Source of the DNA: Arthrobacter mangrovi
Lineage (GTDB): Bacteria > Actinomycetota > Actinomycetes > Actinomycetales > Micrococcaceae
Reading direction: 5' to 3'
Length of the DNA: 64,000 nt
NCBI RefSeq assembly: GCF_026011795.1
Contig: NZ_BRVS01000001.1
Coordinates: 423,886 to 487,885, forward strand
The notes beneath the pieces are model-generated. The model saw nothing but the letters and a program-made list of their open reading frames with translations, searched no databases and had not been told where the DNA came from. The translations under genes were made by a program, and so were the position numbers. Shown here piece after piece: positions 16,384 to 24,750 of the stretch (position 1 is the stretch's first letter; the number at the start of each line of letters is the position of its first letter).

Positions 16384-17313
16384 CTAGGCGTCGAGGGGCT
16401 CGGAGACGGCGGAAAGCTCTTCGGCTGCGTCCAGGCGCGCGGCCAGGAACCCGCCGGCGGCTGCGAGCGCGTCCCGGCCTTCGCTGAGCATGAAGGCGAA
16501 GAGCGGCCAGTCGTGGAACAGTCCGGCGCCGATTTCCAGGCGGGCGCTGGTGCCGGCCGCCCCGGCGCGGGCGGCCAGACGCACAGCGTCGTCGAGGAGG
16601 ATTTCCGCTGACCCGGCGTGGATGAACAGCGGTGCCAGGCCGGAGAGGTCCGCGTAGATGGGCGAGGCCATTGGGGTCCGCGGGTCCGCTCCATTCAGGT
16701 AGTCGTCGGCCGTCTTGCTCAGCCCCGGGGCGTCGAGGAGCTTGTCCTCGTCCGCCTTGGAGACGACTGTTTCGCCGGTGAGGGCCAGGTCCGCCCACGG
16801 CGAGAGCAGCCAGGCTCCGGCCGGCTGGAGCAATCCGGCGTCCTTGATGGCGACCAGCAGCGCGGCGGCCAGTCCGCCGCCCGCCGAGTCCCCGGCCACG
16901 GCGATCTGCTGGGGTGCGAAGCCTTCCTCGAGCAGGCCGCGGTAGGCATCCAGTGCGTCGTCGATGGCCGCCGGGTAGCGATGCTCCGGTGCGAGCCGGT
17001 ACTCCGGCGAGAAGAGCGAGGTGCCGGCGGCGCGGGCGATGTTGGCCGCCAGGGAGCGGTAGCCGAAGGCCGTTCCGACCACATAGGCCCCGCCGTGCAG
17101 GTACAGCAGCACGCGGTCCTGGCGGTCTTCGCCGGCCAGCCAGACTCCCTCGATCCCGCCGATGGTCCGGGTTTCGAATTCCAGGGTCTCGTCGACCGGC
17201 AGGGACGCCAGCAGTTGATCGAAGTCGCTGCGGGCCTTGCCGGTTTCGTCCTTGAAGTCCGGTCCGCCCTGCTTCATGAGCTCCATGATCTGGTTCAGCT
17301 CGGCAGTAGTCAC
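16384..17313 (-). CDS. HSL-family esterase/lactonase
   Basis: A 309-residue alpha/beta hydrolase of the hormone-sensitive-lipase group: oxyanion-hole HGG at residues 73-75, nucleophile Ser143 in GDSAGG, and a likely Asp and His near the C-terminus (AEILLDD, FHDW). No signal peptide, so it is cytoplasmic. GTG start with GAGAGGA upstream. It is 12 bases from the Baeyer-Villiger enzyme and most simply hydrolyses the ester or lactone made by it. Confidence 0.83.
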   Translation of the reverse strand: MTTAELNQIMELMKQGGPDFKDETGKARSDFDQLLASLPVDETLEFETRTIGGIEGVWLAGEDRQDRVLLYLHGGAYVVGTAFGYRSLAANIARAAGTSLFSPEYRLAPEHRYPAAIDDALDAYRGLLEEGFAPQQIAVAGDSAGGGLAAALLVAIKDAGLLQPAGAWLLSPWADLALTGETVVSKADEDKLLDAPGLSKTADDYLNGADPRTPMASPIYADLSGLAPLFIHAGSAEILLDDAVRLAARAGAAGTSARLEIGAGLFHDWPLFAFMLSEGRDALAAAGGFLAARLDAAEELSAVSEPLDA

Positions 17314-17429
17314 TGTGTTTTCCTCTCACGCTCGCCGGCTGGGATGCCGGGCATGCATCCATGGTTGCAGTGAGCTGGATCACTCTTCTGGTGATTCCGT
17401 GCGGAACGGTGGAGCGAGAGTGCAGTCTT

Positions 17430-18386
17430 TCAGCGCATGCTTCGACGGAGGCTGGAGGGCGGAACGCCGAAGGCCTGCCGGAAGGTCTTGCTGAAGTGGC
17501 CGGCGTCGAGGAAGCCCCAACGCGCGGCGATTTCCGAGACCGACTGCGCGGCCAGCAGCGGATCACCCAGGTCCTGGCGGCAGTGCTCGAGCCGGCGGGT
17601 GCGGATCCAGGCGGCGACGGTGTGGCCCTCCGTCCGGAACAAGCTATGCAGGTGCCGAATGGAGATGAAGTGCGCGGCGGCAATGGACGACGGCGTGAGG
17701 TCCGGTTCCGGCAGATGGTCCTCAATGTAGCGGTAGATCTGCCGCAGCTGCACGGACGCCCCCTGCTGAGGAAGGGCATCCAGCTTGTCGGCCAGGAGGG
17801 TGCCGATCAGGTCCAAGCCGATGCGAGACAACCGCTCCCCCGTCGGTCCGTTGAGCTCGTCGAGGTTCTTGATCAGTCCGTGCATGTAGGAGGCAACCAT
17901 GGCGCCGAGCCCGGTGGTGCCGTCGATCTTGAGGCCGGCAAACGACTGCGCGTCAGGAGCAACGCAGCGAATCACGTCGGCAGGGAACATGGCGACGAGG
18001 AAGGAGAAGTCTTCCTCGTGCACCATGGAATAGGGCCGCGAGGTGTCGTACAAGGTCATATCGCCGGGCTGCAGGACGACTTCCCGTCCGTCCTGGACCA
18101 TGAGGCTCGTGCCGGTGAGGTGCAGCGAAAGCTTGAGGTACCCGCCGTCGTTCTTTGAAATGAGGTCCGGCCGGCGCTCAATGATATGGGCGGACGAAGA
18201 AATGTGGGACATGAGCAACTGGTTGGAACCGGCGGCACGCACATGGCCTCTGAACCCCTTGGAACCGGGCAGCGACATGCGCAGCGGCGGGAAGGCGGCG
18301 CCCACGATCGATTTCCAGCGCGCGAAATTCGTGGACGTCTCGCCCGCAAAGTCCACATCGGTTTTCCGGACAGTCAGCTTCGACAT
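17430..18386 (-). CDS. AraC-family transcriptional regulator
   Basis: A 318-residue AraC regulator of the AraC-binding-domain-like type: an N-terminal cupin-like sensor (residues 1-200; LQPGDMTLYDTSRPY) and a C-terminal pair of helix-turn-helix motifs (SSIAAAHFISIRHLHSLFR; SVSEIAARWGFLDAGHFSKTFRQAFG). ATG at 18386 is supported by AGAGAGG seven bases upstream; an earlier start at 18428 is less likely. It sits between the esterase and GMC genes on the same strand and probably activates both. Confidence 0.85.
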   Translation of the reverse strand: MSKLTVRKTDVDFAGETSTNFARWKSIVGAAFPPLRMSLPGSKGFRGHVRAAGSNQLLMSHISSSAHIIERRPDLISKNDGGYLKLSLHLTGTSLMVQDGREVVLQPGDMTLYDTSRPYSMVHEEDFSFLVAMFPADVIRCVAPDAQSFAGLKIDGTTGLGAMVASYMHGLIKNLDELNGPTGERLSRIGLDLIGTLLADKLDALPQQGASVQLRQIYRYIEDHLPEPDLTPSSIAAAHFISIRHLHSLFRTEGHTVAAWIRTRRLEHCRQDLGDPLLAAQSVSEIAARWGFLDAGHFSKTFRQAFGVPPSSLRRSMR

Positions 18387-18453
18387 CAGGTACCTCTCTG
18401 TACTGCCAGTCATTGTGCCCTCCCCCAAGCGGAAGGCTGGAGTTGATTACGGA

Positions 18454-18487
18454 GAAGTCCCCGCATGGTCATCCATGCGGGGACTTC
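18454..18487 (-). terminator. Terminator-like hairpin after GMC gene
   Basis: A perfect 15-base stem (GAAGTCCCCGCATGG, loop TCAT, CCATGCGGGGACTTC) lies just past the stop of the GMC oxidoreductase gene and before the AraC gene. There is no U-run on the minus strand. It probably limits read-through into the AraC gene. Confidence 0.65.
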
Positions 18488-18497
18488 CGTTACCGGC

Positions 18498-20039
18498 TCA
18501 GGCGCTGGTGCCTGCTGGGATTCCGGTGATGAACTCGGCGGCTTTTTCGCCGATGAGGACCGAGGGGGCGTTGGTGTTGCCGGTGGGGACGAGCGGCATG
18601 ATGGAGGCGTCGGCGATGCGGATGCCGTCGAGGCCGCGGACCTTGAGGCTGCGGGGGTCGACGACGGCGAGCTCGTCCAGGCCCATCTTGCAGGTGCCGA
18701 CCTGGTGGTGGTAGGTGACGGCGGTTTCGCGGACGTAGCGCTCCAGGTCCTCGTCGCTGTCGGAGTACTCGGCTCCGGGGTAGACCTCTTCGGGTCCCCA
18801 CTCGGCCAGGGCTGCGGTGCGGCCCATCTCGCGGCACTGGCGGACCGACGCAACCAGGGCGCGGACGTCCTCCTCGGCGGTGAGCGCGCCGAGGTCGATA
18901 TTGATCGGGTCCTCCGGGTTGGGGCCGGAGAGTGTGATTTCGCCGCGGCTGAGCGGGCGGACGATGCCGCCGATGAGGGAGAACCCGTTCTCGGGACCGG
19001 TCATGTCGTCCAGGAAGTACATGGGGATGGAGAAGTGGATCGGCTGGGTGTCGGGCACGGCCAGGTCCGGGTTGCTCTTCCAGAAGTGGTGGGTCTCCGC
19101 GGCGGCGACCTGCGACGGCGGGACTTCCTTCTTCGTGGTCGTGTAGATGACCGGCGAGAGCAGGTGGTCATGCAGGTTCTTGCCGACGCCGGGCAGGTCC
19201 AGCACGGGCTCGACGCCGGCCTCGCGCAGCTCCTCGGCGGGGCCGATTCCGGAGCGCAGCAGCAGTTCGGGCGAGTTGATGGCGCCGGCGGCCAGGACGG
19301 TCTCCCCCGCGCTCAGCCGGTGCAACTGGCCGTCCTTTTCGTATTCGACGCCGGTGACGGTCCCGTCCGTAATCAGCAGGCGCCGGACGTGCGCGTTGGT
19401 GATCAGCGTGAGGTTCTGGTGCCCGACGACGGGCTTCAGGTAGGCGTGCCAGGTGTTGAACCGCTTGCCGTTGCGGACGTTGAGCTGCATCTTGGAGACG
19501 CCCTCGACGTCGCCGGAGTTGTAGTCCTCGTTGAGCTTCACGCCGACTTCCTGCGCGGCCTCGAGGATGTCGTCCTGGACCGGGTTCCGCGGGAAGTCCT
19601 CCACGACGTCGAGCAGGCCGGAACCACCGCGCGTATCGGAAGCACCGCCGTCGTACTTTTCAATGGCCTTGAAGACCGGCAGGACGTCCTGCCAGTTCCA
19701 GCCCGGGCAGCCCAGGTACGCCCAGGTGTCGTAGTCCTGCTTGGCGCCGCGGACCCAGATGGTGGCGTTCAGCGCGTGCGAGCCACCGGTGACCTTGCCC
19801 CGCGGCAGGTGCAGGCGGCGGCCGCCGCAGGCCTGCTGCTCGGTGGTGAAGTAGTCCCAGTCCTCCGGGCCGTGCCAGAGCGCGCCCGCCGCGAAGACGT
19901 CCGCAATCACCGGGTTGGTGTCCTCGCCGCCGGCTTCCAGCACCGCCACGGTCTTCCCCGCGTCAATCAGCCTGCGGGCGACGACCGAACCGGCCGAACC
20001 GGCGCCGACCACAATGAAATCCAACTCGTTGACTGCCAT
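18498..20039 (-). CDS. GMC-family alcohol dehydrogenase/oxidase
   Basis: A 513-residue glucose-methanol-choline oxidoreductase, choline-dehydrogenase-like. FAD-binding GAGSAGS near residue 12, the GMC signature PRGKVTGGSHALNA and the C-terminal HHQVGTCKMG containing the active-site His region are all visible. ATG at 20039 has GGGAG upstream; an extension to 20078 is possible. It oxidises a primary or secondary alcohol at the membrane face or in the cytoplasm. The nearby Baeyer-Villiger and esterase genes suggest alcohol-to-ketone oxidation as the first step of one pathway. A degenerate copy of its 3' end lies at 14251-14361. Confidence 0.85.
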   Translation of the reverse strand: MAVNELDFIVVGAGSAGSVVARRLIDAGKTVAVLEAGGEDTNPVIADVFAAGALWHGPEDWDYFTTEQQACGGRRLHLPRGKVTGGSHALNATIWVRGAKQDYDTWAYLGCPGWNWQDVLPVFKAIEKYDGGASDTRGGSGLLDVVEDFPRNPVQDDILEAAQEVGVKLNEDYNSGDVEGVSKMQLNVRNGKRFNTWHAYLKPVVGHQNLTLITNAHVRRLLITDGTVTGVEYEKDGQLHRLSAGETVLAAGAINSPELLLRSGIGPAEELREAGVEPVLDLPGVGKNLHDHLLSPVIYTTTKKEVPPSQVAAAETHHFWKSNPDLAVPDTQPIHFSIPMYFLDDMTGPENGFSLIGGIVRPLSRGEITLSGPNPEDPINIDLGALTAEEDVRALVASVRQCREMGRTAALAEWGPEEVYPGAEYSDSDEDLERYVRETAVTYHHQVGTCKMGLDELAVVDPRSLKVRGLDGIRIADASIMPLVPTGNTNAPSVLIGEKAAEFITGIPAGTSA

Positions 20040-20454
20040 CCTTATACTCCCAACGTTGAGGTGATTCGGCTCACGCAATTACTGGTTCTTCAGTCTGTGA
20101 TGAACGGAGCAGGAGTGGCTTGGATATCAGCGCAGGGTGCATGGAAACGGGTGCACTCAACAGGCGGCTCCATCCCGGTACAGTCGGCGTAGCTCGCCAC
20201 CACTGGGCGCTGACACGGGATCGTCTTGCGGTGACGAGGCAGTGCCCGTGAATCAGGCAGAGGCGCAGAACGATACGATCCACCGCACTGTGAGGATGTT
20301 TACCGCCTTGATCGCCGCCGCCCGATCGCGGGGCTTTGCCGCTGTCGGCCTTACTGTGCCGGCTGATTCAATGCACCTTTGAAAGCATCTTTCTTGTCCT
20401 ACACACAGCCCTTTTTCGGGTGCATCCCGAATATGTCTTCGATAGCGTTAATTC
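20040..20454. other. Intergenic, divergent promoter region
   Basis: About 415 bases between the leftward GMC gene and the rightward HNH gene. No convincing coding frame. Near its right end TAGCGT (20443-20448) fits the actinobacterial TAnnnT -10 pattern only six bases from the HNH ATG, which would give a leaderless mRNA, since no ribosome site precedes that ATG. No strong palindrome seen. Confidence 0.4.
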
Positions 20455-22068
20455 ATGGCAATCGCGACTTTCGAAGCGCAGCAGGAAGCCCCCGGCTTCC
20501 TCGCTTCCGTGCGCTGCGCGTTGCGGGAATTCGCCTTTGCCTTTCGCCAAGACGCGGCCTTACAAGATCCCCAAGAACTGGCCGAGTGCGTGGCGCTCTT
20601 GGAGGATCTCTCAAGGACTGTCGAACAACTGCAGATAACTGGCGCGCATGCCGTCGACCAACAGAATCTAGCGGCGTTGCTCGGCCGCGACCCGAATAAC
20701 CCGGAGTCGAAGTCCGAGTTCCGCGACACTTCGGATTACCTCCGTTCCCGGCTGCGCATCAGCCGGAGCGAAGCCAACCGCAGGATTCGCCTAGGCGCTG
20801 GCACGATGCCGCAAACGCTCATCAGCGGCGGCGAAGCGCCGCCGAAGTACGAACACCTGGCAGCCGGATTGGCTGAGTCCGAAATCGATGGCAAGGCCGC
20901 AACGCTCATCCACGACACGCTGGAACGGGTCCGTCCCGTCGCTTCCCCTGAGGACTTCGCTGCGATGGAGCAGCAACTGACCCGGCAGGCCGCCGAGTCC
21001 GATCTGGACACACTGCGCGTCATCACCAGGAACTGGGAAGCCGCCATCGACTCCGACGGCCGGGAGCCGAGCACCGAACAATTGGCCGCCCAGCAGGGTG
21101 TGTTCGTCAAACCGAAGCGCTGGGGCCTCAACAGGTTAGAAGTCGTTGCGACCGACGAACAGTACGAACACCTGATCACCGCCATGAACACGCACACGAA
21201 CCCGCGCCTGCGCAAGACGTTCGCGGCCGAAGGCGATTCCTCGGCCGCGCAGGACGCCGGCTTGGACGTGGATGACCGCCCGGCCCCCGACTGGCCGATG
21301 CCTACCCGCCCCCAACAGTTGCTGCAAGGCCTGGTCGGCTCCTGCCAGATCGCCCTGTCCACGGACGGACTCCCCGCCAGCGGCGGCCACCGACCGCAGG
21401 TCATGGTCACGATCGACTTCCAGGATTTGGTGAAGCAGATCGGCGCCGAAGCCGGGACCTCGGGGCAGGCCGTGTTCGGCGGACTCATCACACCCCGCAC
21501 CGTGCGCAAAATGGCCTGCGACGCCGACCTCATCCCCGTCGTCCTCGGCGGAAAGGGCGAAGTCCTCGACGTCGGACGCGCCCAGCGCCTCTTCACACCC
21601 GCCCAGCGCCGCGCACTCGTTGCACGCGACAAAGGCTGCGCCTTCCCCGGCTGCACCATGCCCGCGCACTGGACCGAAGCCCATCACATCCGCTTCTGGA
21701 AAAAGCACAAGGGCCGGACATCGGTCGCAAACGGAGTGCTGCTCTGCTCGTTCCATCACCACCTGGTTCACGCGCAAGACTGGACGATCGAATCCGTCGA
21801 CGGGATACCGTGGTTCATCCCCCCGGCCTACATCGACCCGTCCCAGGTGCCACGACGCAACCGCTTCCGGCATCTGCCTGCCCTGAAACGCGGCGAACGA
21901 CTCGATGCCGCGGCTCCGCAAGAAGACGAGCGGAGCCTGACCATGGACGGACGTCTCCTGTTGGCGACTGCCTCGGGCTCATCCAGCCAGCCATCGACCG
22001 AACCGGCCGAGGGCTGGAGGCGACCCTTCGGCGACGGGCCGCTGCAGCCGGATGCGCCTCCTTGGTAA
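20455..22068 (+). CDS. DUF222/13E12-repeat HNH endonuclease-like protein
   Basis: A 537-residue protein of the actinobacterial 13E12/DUF222 family. The N-terminal ~300 residues are helical DUF222; the HNH nuclease motif is at about 397-440 (CAFPGC...AHHIRFW...VLLCSFHHHLVH), with four Cys/His that would hold a structural metal. Such proteins are multicopy in actinobacteria and their role is unknown, though REP13E12 copies serve as phage attachment sites. No ribosome site is visible before the ATG. The preceding gap suggests a leaderless transcript. Confidence 0.85.
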   Translation: MAIATFEAQQEAPGFLASVRCALREFAFAFRQDAALQDPQELAECVALLEDLSRTVEQLQITGAHAVDQQNLAALLGRDPNNPESKSEFRDTSDYLRSRLRISRSEANRRIRLGAGTMPQTLISGGEAPPKYEHLAAGLAESEIDGKAATLIHDTLERVRPVASPEDFAAMEQQLTRQAAESDLDTLRVITRNWEAAIDSDGREPSTEQLAAQQGVFVKPKRWGLNRLEVVATDEQYEHLITAMNTHTNPRLRKTFAAEGDSSAAQDAGLDVDDRPAPDWPMPTRPQQLLQGLVGSCQIALSTDGLPASGGHRPQVMVTIDFQDLVKQIGAEAGTSGQAVFGGLITPRTVRKMACDADLIPVVLGGKGEVLDVGRAQRLFTPAQRRALVARDKGCAFPGCTMPAHWTEAHHIRFWKKHKGRTSVANGVLLCSFHHHLVHAQDWTIESVDGIPWFIPPAYIDPSQVPRRNRFRHLPALKRGERLDAAAPQEDERSLTMDGRLLLATASGSSSQPSTEPAEGWRRPFGDGPLQPDAPPW

Positions 22069-22307
22069 AGCGCCACGGCAGCGCTCGTTCCGCCCGGGCC
22101 CTCCTGGTGGGGTGCCGATATAGCCCAAAAGCCTTGTGCACGTCACGTCTGGCAGCAAACCATACATACGCCCTCACGACATTCCCGCGAAAGCAAGCGG
22201 CCGCCGTCGTAATAGCCCAATCCCGGTACGGAATGCAGTTCCTTGGCCCGTAGTGCCTTTTGCCGCCCGAGGACTATAGTGATGCGACCGTGGAAGGGAA
22301 CGGGAGC

Positions 22308-23387
22308 ATGACTGAGATTTTGCTCAGGCAGGGAAACGGCTGGGCTGCTCCTAAGGTCGCCGGATATGCATTGGAAAGCGAGATGCAGGCACTGCTTGCC
22401 GCCCATCCCGCGCTGGTGCCCGGGGTCGGGCCGGCGGCCGCGTCCTGCCGCGAATTCCTGACGGAGCCGGGACCGATAGACCTCGTCATTGTGGACGAGA
22501 ACGGCGAGCTCACCCTGGTCGAGTGCAAGCTCGCCGCGAACCCGCAGATCCGGCGCGAAATCGTCGGGCAGCTCTTCGACTTCGCGTCCTGTTTCTGGAA
22601 GATGGACGTCAATGACTTCCTGGCGAAGTGGCGCCACCGGGGTTCGGACCTGCTCGCGGCCCTGGACGACGAGAAGGCCGACGTACTGCGCGAGGCGATC
22701 GCCCGGAACCTGTCCGACGGGCGGTTCCGGCTGGTCCTGGCCGCCGACCAGATCAACAGGCCGCTAAGGCGCATGGTGGAGTACTTGAACGCCATGAGCG
22801 GACCGGAAACGTCGGTGATCGCCGTCGCGTACACGCGGATGTTCCACGGGGAGGTGGAGCTCCTGGTGCCGGAGATCTACGGGCAGGAGTCGGCCGAGGC
22901 CAAGGCCAACAGGTCGAGTGCGGCCAGGGTTGTCTGGGACCTGCCGACCTACCGCTCGTGGATCCAGGAGAACGACTCGCAGGCAATCGCCGGGTTCGAC
23001 GTGCTGGTGTCGGCGGCGGAGCTGGCCGGACTGATGCTCACCGGCTCACTGGCCGCCAAGCCCTCCGCGGGCTTTCCGATCCCGGACTGCTCCGGAAAAC
23101 AGCTCGGCACGTTGTCGGTGCTGGCCTACAACGGCATGGGCACGTCGGTGGAGCTGAACTTCAACCGGCTGGCGTCCAAGCCGGAGGACGAGCGGCCTCC
23201 GGCCGGAATCGTGCAGGCGTTCCTGGACAACCTCGCGGACATCCCCGAGTTCAGGCCCGTTGCGGACAATCTCAGGACGACCGATTTCAGGAGCCGCGCA
23301 CCCAACGTGCCGCTGCGCGTCCTCTCGCCGGGCACGATCGACAAGCTCGTGGCCGCCCTCAAGGGACTGATGGCGCGTCCGCAGTAG
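22308..23387 (+). CDS. PD-(D/E)XK-nuclease-like protein, function unknown
   Basis: A 359-residue protein I do not recognise by name. Residues 55-90 read PIDLVIVDENGELTLVECKL then RREIVGQL, the D-(x13)-ExK arrangement of a PD-(D/E)XK nuclease core (Asp58, Glu72, Lys74, Gln88). The remainder (about 100-359) has no motif I know. ATG at 22308 is supported by GGGAG; an earlier start at 22260 is unlikely. TATAGT at 22275-22280 may be a -10. It stands alone, with no methylase, helicase or other defence partner nearby, so repair or nucleic-acid defence are both only guesses. Confidence 0.68.
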   Translation: MTEILLRQGNGWAAPKVAGYALESEMQALLAAHPALVPGVGPAAASCREFLTEPGPIDLVIVDENGELTLVECKLAANPQIRREIVGQLFDFASCFWKMDVNDFLAKWRHRGSDLLAALDDEKADVLREAIARNLSDGRFRLVLAADQINRPLRRMVEYLNAMSGPETSVIAVAYTRMFHGEVELLVPEIYGQESAEAKANRSSAARVVWDLPTYRSWIQENDSQAIAGFDVLVSAAELAGLMLTGSLAAKPSAGFPIPDCSGKQLGTLSVLAYNGMGTSVELNFNRLASKPEDERPPAGIVQAFLDNLADIPEFRPVADNLRTTDFRSRAPNVPLRVLSPGTIDKLVAALKGLMARPQ

Positions 23388-23528
23388 TTCCGTCACGCCT
23401 GCGGTTCCCGATGCTCTCGGACGAAAAGTTCGCCCTGCAGGAAGCCCTGGACCTACCAGGTCTTCAAATGGCTGGCAGCCAACCCGCGCTGCTGGCATCG
23501 GCCGCCTTCCATTCACAAATGGTGGGCA

Positions 23529-24188
23529 TCACCCAAGCTTCTTCCAATGCCCTTCGGAAACGACCTCAACGGAGCCGTCGGTGACCTTGATAGCTGTCTG
23601 CTCGTCGATGGCGTAGGCAGGGACGCCTATGTCGGCAGCCCACCGCTCGGCGTGGGCCAGGGTGTTGCCCGGGAAAGCGTCCAGGTGCGGAAAGATCGAA
23701 AAATCCACCACCCCCAGAGTCCGATCATCCGTCGCGGACGGCCACTCGACGAAGTATTCGCCGATCCGGGGCGTCATCACCATGCTTCCGGCACTCACTC
23801 CCACCCACACCGTGTCGGGAAGTGACGGCAGTAGCTCGGCCAGTCCGGATTCCCGCATCCAATGGGACAGGTACGTCGCGTCGCCGCCGTCGACCAAGAG
23901 CACATCAGCCTCCCGAACCCAAGGGACCCACCGATCCGCGCCGATGGTGGGCAGCGCGGTGAGCTCGAGAACACCGAGCGACGCCCAGCCCAAACCGGAC
24001 AAATGACGGAAGTCGTGCCCGGCGGCCAGGAGGCCCCGCACCGATGCCGGTCCGCACATCGGGTGACCCCACTGCGCTGTAGGAACGACCAGGGCGCGGC
24101 ACTGGGCGACCGGCTTGTCGAGAAGCTGCACGAGCGCCGCGTGAATGCTCGGGTTCGTCACGCCGCCTGAGGTAAGCAAGAGCTTCAA
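23529..24188 (-). CDS. Peptidase-E-like protein (family S51)
   Basis: A 219-residue protein of the dipeptidase E / type-1 glutamine-amidotransferase-like fold. It begins KLLLTSGGVTN and carries the nucleophile elbow GVSAGSM near residue 130, with a VDGGDATYL segment before it. TTG at 24188 has GGAGG five bases upstream; the longer open frame to 24515 is not credible. Alone between convergent or unrelated genes. Likely a cytoplasmic peptidase or cyanophycinase-like enzyme; exact activity unknown. Confidence 0.72.
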   Translation of the reverse strand: MKLLLTSGGVTNPSIHAALVQLLDKPVAQCRALVVPTAQWGHPMCGPASVRGLLAAGHDFRHLSGLGWASLGVLELTALPTIGADRWVPWVREADVLLVDGGDATYLSHWMRESGLAELLPSLPDTVWVGVSAGSMVMTPRIGEYFVEWPSATDDRTLGVVDFSIFPHLDAFPGNTLAHAERWAADIGVPAYAIDEQTAIKVTDGSVEVVSEGHWKKLG

Positions 24189-24750
24189 ACGTGCCTCCAG
24201 AGTCAGTAGGTGCGCGTGGACGCAGACCTCACGTTGGTCTGCCCCTCCATGATAGAAATACCCGGCGCTGGCCGATCCCGCTGGCTGTCTGGGTAAGGGA
24301 TCCTCGAACGGATGCTCGGAGGCGCTTAGTCCGTTTCCGGTCCGAAGCAGTATGCACAATCCGGCTCGGAGCAAGGTGCGTCGTAAGGACCGAGGTTCTC
24401 CGACGAAAAAAGCCCGGCGCTGTCGGGGACTGCACTGCCAGGGCCTGCACTGCCGGGGCCTGCTGCGGTGGTCAGAGTACTCGTCATTGAGTCGCTCATG
24501 CGAAGTGCCTTTCATCGGCGTTGAAATTAGATGCTGCTAGCCCAGCTTTGCAGGTTGCGTTTCGTCGAGTAAAGCGAGCTTTTCCGATGCGTACCGGTCG
24601 GCGAAACCGAACAATAAACGGCGCTGGCCGCGGGCTTCACTGTTTCGTTCGCTACTGTGCCGCGGCCGGAAAGCCCCACGCGCCAAGTCCCAAGCGATGG
24701 TGCGCCCGGAAACATCCCGGGCGCACCGCCGTCGTTGTTGGTGTAGGTAC
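24189..24750. other. Intergenic, no gene seen
   Basis: About 560 bases with no supportable coding frame. It contains a short near-repeat of CTGCACTGCC at about 24428-24450 and a hairpin at 24699-24727. The lower coding bias in this stretch suggests decayed DNA. Confidence 0.35.
24699..24727 (-). terminator. Terminator-like hairpin after amine oxidase
   Basis: Perfect 11-base arms GGTGCGCCCGG and CCGGGCGCACC flank a 7-base loop, 24 bases past the stop of the oxidase gene. There is no U-run. It probably ends the leftward N-demethylation transcript. Confidence 0.6.

Noticed and set aside
14833..16611. A 592-residue open frame opposite the Baeyer-Villiger gene.
   Set aside because: The real gene on the minus strand has clear Rossmann motifs; the other strand has none.
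23388..23528. A short translated stretch (TYQVFKWLAANPRCWHRPP) that looks like a protein fragment.
   Set aside because: Only about 25 residues, no start, no recognisable family; insufficient to call a pseudogene.
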